From assembly GCA_027625915.1 (NCBI GenBank), contig JANTQA010000029.1:3844001-3908000 (forward strand): a DNA stretch of 64,000 nucleotides, read 5' to 3'. Numbering within the stretch: position 1 is the stretch's first letter; the number at the start of each line of letters is the position of its first letter. The notes beneath the pieces were generated by a model that was given only the letters and a program-made list of their open reading frames with translations, was not told the DNA's origin and did no database searches. Positions 57,925 through 64,000 of the stretch are shown in pieces. The translations under genes were made by a program, and so were the position numbers. The stretch comes from Anaeramoeba flamelloides (lineage: Eukaryota; Metamonada; Anaeramoebidae).

Positions 57925-58623
57925 ATGACAACAAACAGAGGAGCATTTATTGTTTTTGAAGGGCTTGATCGATCAGGAAAGACAACACAAACAGAGATGT
58001 TGAAAAAACGGTTATTGGAAGAAAATGAACCAACAAATTTAATCAAATTCCCAAATAGGGAGTCTCAAACGGGCAAATTAATTCACAATTTTCTTCAAAA
58101 AAAAACACCCTTGGAAGGGCACGTTATTCATCTATTATATTCAGCAAACCGATGGGAAGAAAAGGATCAATTGATAACCACGATCGGCAATGGTACAACT
58201 ATCATTTCTGATCGCTATGCTTATTCAGGCGTTGCTTATACATCTGCCAAGGGCATCGACATCGATTGGTGTAAAAAATCCGACTCTGGCTTACCAAAGC
58301 CCGACCTTGTTGTCTGGCTAGATGTCCCTTTTGATGTTGCAGAAAAAAGGGGAGAATATGGTGAAGAAATTTATGAAACTAAACAATTCCAAAGGAAAGC
58401 CAAAAAAGTGTTTGATAAACTTCATGGGAAAAATTGGATCTCAATAGACGCTTCCTTACCCATTGAAGAACAAGCAGATCTCATTTATAATGCAGTTTCA
58501 AAAGTAATAAAAAAGGTTAAAGAAGACTCTCTCTCTTTAAAAAAGATTTGGATGAATGTAAACACAAAGATGCAACCAAAACCAAAATCATTACCAAAAA
58601 CCCAAATGAAAAAAAATAAATAA
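57925..58623 (+). CDS. Thymidylate (dTMP) kinase
   Basis: An intronless 232-residue eukaryotic-type dTMP kinase (CDC8/DTYMK), which phosphorylates dTMP to dTDP for DNA synthesis. Seen: P-loop GLDRSGKTTQ (13-22), KFPNR (41-45), the NRW motif (75-77), DRYAYSGVAYTSAKG (96-110) with the catalytic DRY, DWCKKSDSGLPKPDL (114-128) and the lid segment AEKRGEYGEEIYE (139-151). Human-type residues dominate: the Arg in the P-loop and Gly in the lid match the type I eukaryotic enzyme. The last ~30 residues are a Lys/Pro-rich extension not found in the core family. The ATG follows an A-rich context (CACAAAA). Confidence 0.95.
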   Translation: MTTNRGAFIVFEGLDRSGKTTQTEMLKKRLLEENEPTNLIKFPNRESQTGKLIHNFLQKKTPLEGHVIHLLYSANRWEEKDQLITTIGNGTTIISDRYAYSGVAYTSAKGIDIDWCKKSDSGLPKPDLVVWLDVPFDVAEKRGEYGEEIYETKQFQRKAKKVFDKLHGKNWISIDASLPIEEQADLIYNAVSKVIKKVKEDSLSLKKIWMNVNTKMQPKPKSLPKTQMKKNK

Positions 58624-58809
58624 GTAATTCTTTTCTGTTAATTATATATCTTTAAAACCTGAAAAAAAAAAATAAATTATTTTTTGTTTATTAAATTTCT
58701 TTAATCTTTTAATTTTTTTTTTAATTTAATTTCATTGTTTTTGTCATTCTGAGCACCATCAAATCAAACACCTGGTAACTTCAATATAGTTGGTCGATTG
58801 AAAATATTT

Positions 58810-59405
58810 GTATAAATTATTTCCTAAAAAGTGGGCAAATTTATTTTCAAATATATTTATAAAAACCAATCTTTAAAAAAGTTATTTAAAGATACAAAAT
58901 CATTAACTACCATTTATTGATTCCTGAAAATTGCCCAATTTGATTTTTCGTATTGTATTACATTAAGAAAAGATATTAAATTTTCTGATCTCTATTTTAT
59001 CTGATATTTTTTAAGGAGTGAAAATGGGTATTTATTATTTAATTTTTTATCCAAAAAATCGTTTTCTTGACTTGGTTAACATCAAAAAATTTTCCAATAG
59101 AATTGAAAAAATATAAATGTGTTTGGTTGTTTAAAAAATGAATTGTAACCTTTCCTCATTTTCAGTTTTTTATTGAAATTGCTCCTGCATCGTTTTCACC
59201 AAAAAAAGTGCTATTTTTTTTTTTTTCATTTTTTGGGGAATATTTCATTAAATATATTTTGAAATTAATACCATAGACATTTAGTCAATTGATATTAATA
59301 TTAAACTTAATTTTCTTTGCCAATTAATGGTTTAATCCACTAACAAAGATGATTTTTATGAAACATAAAAAAAATGCCCCACTTTTTTATAAATACATTA
59401 ATTCG
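58810..59405 (+). repeat. Dispersed repeat with AAAAAAGYGGGG ends, copy 2
   Basis: Direct-orientation match to 42140-42740, roughly four bases in five by eye. It ends CCCCACTTTTTTATAAA, the inverse of the other copy's left end. Confidence 0.8.
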
Positions 59406-59438
59406 AAAAAAATATTTTCAATTTTAAAGATTAATATA

Positions 59439-59812
59439 CACAAGTTTTAATATGAAAGCAGTAAAAAATAGAGTTTTTACAATTTTAGAGATAAATAAAG
59501 AGTTTCATGTATTTATCCAAATTTTGGTAATAGTAAATATATTATCTGATTTTCTTAAAAGACAAAGAACAATTTTAATCAAAAAATCGTTTGGCAAACA
59601 ACAATCTTTCAAATTTAAAAAAAAAACCATTTTTCAAATAAAGTATTGGTATTTACCAAACGATTTTATATTGAAAATACCTTTGAGAGAAAAAATCAAA
59701 ACGGGTTTTTTGTTTATTATTACCAAAATTTGGACAAATACATGAAACTCTTTATTTATCTCTAAAATTGTAAAAACTCTATTTTTAACAACATTCCTTA
59801 TTTACACTTGTG
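59439..59812. mobile_element. CACAAGT-ended MITE, 374 bp, copy 3
   Basis: CACAAGTTTTAATATG at the left and TTACACTTGTG at the right; arms contain GTAAAAAATAGAG and ACAATTTTAGAGATAAATAA. Interior inverted relative to the 54717 copy. The 97-codon frame starting inside it at 59452 is made wholly of MITE sequence. Confidence 0.88.
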
Positions 59813-60189
59813 CAGAAATTATCTTGTAAGACATAACCAGTATAATTGGCGAATTACTTAAGTATTCTAATTCTATCAAAATTTAAATATTTTATAAATG
59901 TTAAAAAAAAAAAATATCAAATCTTCAAAAAAAGTTAGGAAAGTGATGGAAAATTAACAACTTATTCATTCTAATTATTCTTTTGACAAATGATCAATTA
60001 TTAAAAAATGTTCTATTATGTTACTTACTTTGTTTTTACATTGATAAAATGAGATTTTGTTTCTTGAAATCTTTGAGAGAATACTTGTTACCAAATAATC
60101 CATTAAAAACACCACATTAAAAATTAAAATTGAGAAATAAAAGCCAGTGGAAATTATTACATCTTCTCTTCATTTACCTTTCATCATAA

Positions 60190-60310
60190 CAGTCAGTTTT
60201 GCTCGTAAGGTACAAACTTTCAACAAAATTTAAGGCTAAAAAAATTCCAAATTAAGATACCTTTTTTAGCATTTTTGATATCAATGATTTTACTAGAATC
60301 CGAATTAAAC
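60190..60310. mobile_element. Hairpin MITE (CAGTCAGTT family), partial copy
   Basis: Starts CAGTCAGTTTTGCTCGTAAG and follows the family through ACAAACTTTCAACAAAATTT and a GATTTTACTAGAATCCGAAT block, then loses similarity. The right arm is missing. Confidence 0.7.
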
Positions 60311-60907
60311 CCCATTACACTCAAACTGACATTACCAAAAATAAAAATTTTTCTTTTTTTAAGAATAACCAAAACCCATTGTTTAGAAATAAAATAAATA
60401 ATAAACTTCAGATAAGATTTGAGGCTTAATAAAAGAAATACAACAACAAACCATAAATTTCAAAAAAAAAAAACTTTTTAAAAATTTTTGGGCACCCATC
60501 ATGAAACGTCTGGTTCAAAATTTATCATTTTAATGGGAAACCCAAATTGTTGACAAAACGTTTTTTTTTATTGTAAATGTGTAAGAAAATTGAGTATTTA
60601 TATTTTTGTTTTAATTTTAATGTTAATTAGAGTTATAAATGATTATTTTTTTTCAAATGATTTTTGAAAAAAAAAAAAAAAAAACAAATAACGAACAAAA
60701 AAATTAGCTAAATTACAAAAAATAATTCTATTTAAAGCCCAAGTCCGAGTATAAAAGTAAAAAATCTATTTTTTTTTGGTGATTTTTTTCCAATCCCCTT
60801 TTATAATAACTACCTGAACAACCCACCACCTAAGATGTAAAAAGGATAACAATTCAAACCAAACCAAATATTGGTTCAAAACTATAACTTACAGACATTC
60901 AAAAAAA

Positions 60908-61082
60908 GTTAAGGGGCCAATCTCTGTTAATTTTTTACCTAAATTTTAACAGAGATTGAGTAAATTTTTTTTCCAATTACTTATTTTTTGAAAAATCTGT
61001 TTATTTTCATATTAAAATTATTTCTAGATAAGGATTCCTTCTTTATAAATTGGCCAAAAAAAAATAATATTGACAAGTCCTT
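60908..61082. mobile_element. TTAA-type MITE, degenerate inverted copy
   Basis: Reverse-oriented relative of the 2320 element: it starts TTAAGGGGCCAATCTCTGTT, contains CCAATTACTTATTTTTTGAA and ATAAGGATTCCTT, and fades out at about 61082 (GACAAGTCCTTA). Confidence 0.7.
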
Positions 61083-61748
61083 ATTTTTTGAAAAAAAAAA
61101 AAAGACCAAAAAATAGATTTTTTTTTGATTTTATAACAGGAATAGGGCTTTAAAAAATGAAAATATAATTTTAAAGAATAATAAATTAACTTCATATGGT
61201 ATTTTCTCTTTCTGCAATAAAACTGGAACCCCTTGACTGAGAAAGAGTTTAAGATCATTCGTTTGTGAATTTTTTTAGAACGCAAATTGGGTTAAAAGTT
61301 TGTACATTAGAAAAAGAACAGACCACAATAATACAGTTTAGTCGCAATATAACCAACAACACAGTTATTGAAAATCTTGAGACTGTTGTTGTCATTATTT
61401 TTTAGTGATATTTTTTTTCCAAGAACCCTTCCTCAAGAAAAAAAATTTATTTTCCCTGGTAAAAAATTCCAAATTAAAGAATGAATGAATTGTGACTTTA
61501 ACCCAACTCAAAGATATACACTTTGATATATAATAACCCAAATTTTTGAAAATGCTGTGCAAATAAAAAGAAATAGAAATAGAGACTCCCCACATAACAT
61601 TAAAAAAGAACAAATGCCAGTATATTTATAAGATAGACATAACAACCAACATATAATAAACCAATTCACACACAATAATTTATTATTGTTTAAAAATAAA
61701 TAATATCAACCAAATAAAAATTTTCACTGTATTATAAACACGCCAGTC

Positions 61749-62096
61749 ATGAAAAAAAATCAAAAATATAAATATTGTTTTAAATATAAACTCGAATTCA
61801 TATTAATTCCCTTATTTAATTTTTTTTCATCATTTTTTAAATCTAATATTGATTTCCTAATTTCGAATTTAATAAAATTCAAGATCTTCTTTTCCTTTAA
61901 TTACACTTTTTCTTTATGGCTATCCTCAAATATTTTTTTCTCATCTGACTCCACTATCAGACACATTTATTTTAATTTTGAAATTTCCAGCCCTTTTTGT
62001 GAAAATAATAGAAAAGTACAATGTTTTAAACTTTTAGGCGGAATACTATGTCATCCAATATTAAAAAACACACACTTAACTATTTTGGTCCAATAA
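61749..62096 (+). CDS. Hypothetical 115-codon ORF
   Basis: ATG-started frame, rich in Phe, Ser, Asn and Ile, with short hydrophobic segments and a more varied C-terminus (CENNRKVQCFKLLGGILCHP). No known domain, no clear codon bias, T-rich. By base composition a frame this long is unusual but possible by chance, so it is listed only as a candidate. Confidence 0.18.
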   Translation: MKKNQKYKYCFKYKLEFILIPLFNFFSSFFKSNIDFLISNLIKFKIFFSFNYTFSLWLSSNIFFSSDSTIRHIYFNFEISSPFCENNRKVQCFKLLGGILCHPILKNTHLTILVQ

Positions 62097-62360
62097 TTAG
62101 TATTTTATTTCCCATATATTGAACACTTATTATCAATTTTTTTTTGTTCAAATAGAAGGTTTTTTTTTTGATAGTGATAAAACCAACCCCTTATTTAAAA
62201 CCAAAATCATTTCATTTGGGATTTGTACCCAACCCAATTTCATGAAGAATTGAGACAATATGAAAAAAAAAAGTAACCAACCAAAAAAACAATCAATTCT
62301 GATTTATATACTTTCTTAAACTATGATTTCTGTTTTAAGAATATTTTAGCTGTGATAGTT

Positions 62361-62492
62361 ATGACCAAAACCACTTCCAAGCGCAACCCCTATGTTGTAC
62401 AACACTTCAGTGATTTTGATCCTAACCATCCCAGAAACACATTTTTAGTAGATATTAAAATTTCGACAAAACTTAAGATTATCGGTATATAA
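62361..62492 (+). other. Short ORF in a balanced-composition island
   Basis: ATG-started 43-codon frame (MTKTTSKRNPYVVQHFSDFD and on), with the same frame open about 27 codons further upstream. The minus strand also has an open frame here (MVRIKITEVLYNIGVALGSG and on). GC is much higher than the flanks. It may be a small gene, an exon or a non-coding RNA; I cannot choose. Confidence 0.25.
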
Positions 62493-62743
62493 ATTTTAGA
62501 GATTTATAAAGTTTAAATTCAACAAAAAAATGTTTGTAAGTAAGCAAAAAACAAACAGAATTGACAATTTTGAGATATAATAAAGATAATTCCACTTTTA
62601 CATATACAATTTTAAAAAATAAAAAAGTTTGATGGAGTTATAAATCTCACAAATAAAAAAATAACCTTATAAATTTCTCAAATAAAAAAATAAAACTTGT
62701 AATTTTTAAAATGTTCATTAATAGATTTTATTTTGAAACAAAA

Positions 62744-63079
62744 TTATTTTTTGTTTTTAGGTTTTGTTCTTTTCAATTGTTTCTTTTTTTGTTGTCTTTT
62801 TCTTTTTTGTTTTAATAATTTTTGTTCCTTTTCAATTTCTTTTTGCCTTTTTTTAGTTAAGCTACCAAAGATTAAATCAATTTGTGGGCTTCGAGACCAA
62901 ACGATTTGTTCTTCTGTTTTGAAATATAAAATGCAATGCATAGGAATTTCTTCGTGATCGTATTCATCAAATGGAGTATCAATAATATTTGATTCTTCTT
63001 TTAATCCAATGAAGAAATCTTCTGGATCAAATTTGTCGTCATAAATAATTCTACTGTAAACGTCTTTTGAGGTTCTCAT
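62744..63079 (-). CDS. Stand-alone MJ1316 (RNA cyclic-end recognition) domain protein
   Basis: Intronless, 111 residues. Residues 5-75 match the MJ1316 domain (PF04457, former DUF504): VYSRIIYDDKFDPEDFFIGL, TPFDEYDHEEIPMHCILYFK and IVWSRSPQIDLIFGS. Archaeal MJ1316-type proteins and eukaryotic LENG9-type proteins carry this domain, proposed to recognise RNA with 2',3'-cyclic phosphate ends. Here it stands alone, followed by a ~35-residue Lys/Arg/Gln-rich tail that could bind RNA or direct the protein to the nucleus (inference). The usual Pro-x-His-Arg-Ile is Pro-Met-His-Cys-Ile. The start is the only ATG before the domain. Confidence 0.85.
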   Translation of the reverse strand: MRTSKDVYSRIIYDDKFDPEDFFIGLKEESNIIDTPFDEYDHEEIPMHCILYFKTEEQIVWSRSPQIDLIFGSLTKKRQKEIEKEQKLLKQKRKRQQKKKQLKRTKPKNKK

Positions 63080-64000
63080 GAAGTTTGTTTTTATTAAAAA
63101 AATAAATATTAATTGTTTTGGAAAAATAATTTAGAAAATAAATGATTTTTCAGTTTTAGAAAAATGTTTAAATATCCAATCTCTCTTTTTTGAACTTTCA
63201 GTTTAAATTGGGTTGGACTTAGATTTTAATACAAGTTTGTGGATGAATTTTAACTTTTATTTGGAATTTAAAATTCTAATATATTTTTTTTTTTGAAAAA
63301 TGATGTAATATTTGAAATTTGATAAATTTTGAATTTGAAAGAAAATCTCAAAAATTAAACATAAGAATTTGATCAAATTATGAAACTAGGCAACCAAAAG
63401 AATACTTTTTTAATTTAGATCAGAATTTCTTCTTTTTTCCGATTTTGGAATTTGATTTCAAATTTTTTGATTTCATTTACCAATTTATTTTTGGAAAGAA
63501 AAATGGAGTTTTGTTATTTCTTAGGAAACCCATTGAAATCAAATCAAAGTTTTGGAAGAAAAAGAACTTTCTAGTCAAATATTTGGAACAATTTTTTTAT
63601 TTTTTTGAAATTTGCTTAATTAAATTTATGATTTAAAAAACATGATTCTTTTGAATAAGATAAACTCAAGATACTATTTTTAATCAAAAAAGCCATTAGG
63701 TTAAGTTTTGTTTTGTTTTCTAATTTTACTTTAATATGTATATTCGAAGACCAAGAGGATTTTATTCAGAGAAGTAAAAAAAAATTATCTTGAAATTATA
63801 AATTCATTGTCAAAGAGTTTTGGAATAAACGAGCAGAAAAAACTCTCTTTTAAACACTTATCAAAGTGAATGCTTAAAAGCATATTTCAAAAAGTAACAC
63901 ATATCTCTTTGGTAATATGAAAGAAAAAAGAATAAAGATCACAGAACAATCTGATTTTTGGAATAACAAAGTGAAAAAAAATTTCGTTCCTTTTCGAAAT
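63080..64000. other. Upstream flank of the MJ1316 gene
   Basis: AT-rich DNA with no supported gene. A 63-codon frame at 63445-63636 is Phe/Lys-rich and without a recognisable domain. Confidence 0.5.

Larger units (their letters stand above)
58624..62743. other. Gene-poor, transposon-rich region
   Basis: It contains a ~600-bp repeat (58810-59405), a 374-bp MITE (59439-59812), a partial hairpin MITE (60190-60310), the 60715-60920 repeat and a TTAA MITE (60908-61082). Two weak ORFs near 61.7 and 62.4 kb are listed separately. Nothing else is supported. Confidence 0.45.

Noticed and set aside
61255-61395. Minus-strand 46-codon ORF (MTTTVSRFSITVLLVILRLN start) that could splice to a short 3' exon
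   Set aside because: Signal-like but very short, no family match, and the splice model relies on one free choice of donor; not enough to call.

Overview
This window is very AT-rich eukaryotic nuclear DNA, with long A/T homopolymers and intergenic stretches of several kb. The genes have GT-AG introns, and their coding exons stand out as islands of higher GC. No bacterial operon structure is seen. The gene set is SYS1, a BTB-BACK-F5/8C adaptor, bacterial-type glutamate dehydrogenase, eukaryotic dTMP kinase, a bZIP factor, an MJ1316-domain protein and Lys/Asn-rich proteins. This fits a free-living protist. An amoeboid metamonad such as Anaeramoeba is my best guess, but it is an inference from composition and gene style, not proven.

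Layout, left to right. A two-exon SYS1 gene (978-3444, +) has a 2-kb intron. A three-exon BTB-BACK-F5/8C gene (12750-4952, -) has a 6-kb intron filled with nested transposons and a KEKN microsatellite expansion inside its BTB domain. A gene-poor stretch follows to 18.6 kb. A three-exon gene (18641-23026, +) encodes an ~858-residue protein built of unrecognised repeats; its second intron is almost entirely a nested pair of DNA transposons. Another gene-poor stretch is followed by a three-exon NADP-type glutamate dehydrogenase (28843-27175, -). Then come repeat-rich DNA with one speculative small gene (33106-32476, -), a single-exon short-chain dehydrogenase (37553-36846, -), an Asn-rich multipass membrane protein (45517-43907, -), a bZIP factor (52928-54067, +) with CRE-like sites upstream, dTMP kinase (57925-58623, +), and a short MJ1316-domain protein (63079-62744, -).

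Most of what is not gene is small non-autonomous DNA transposons. At least eight families can be recognised from terminal inverted repeats or repeated copies inside this window. They include TTAA-flanked elements, a 374-bp CACAAGT-ended element, mariner-like hairpins starting CAGTCAGTT, and 516- and 579-bp elements. Several are nested, and two introns have clearly grown by such insertions. No retroelement, virus-like element, CRISPR array, rRNA or convincing tRNA was seen.

The genes share no obvious pathway. They are ordinary housekeeping (Golgi trafficking, nitrogen metabolism, nucleotide synthesis, RNA-end recognition) plus regulatory and adaptor proteins. The most novel item is the repeat protein at 18.6-23.0 kb.
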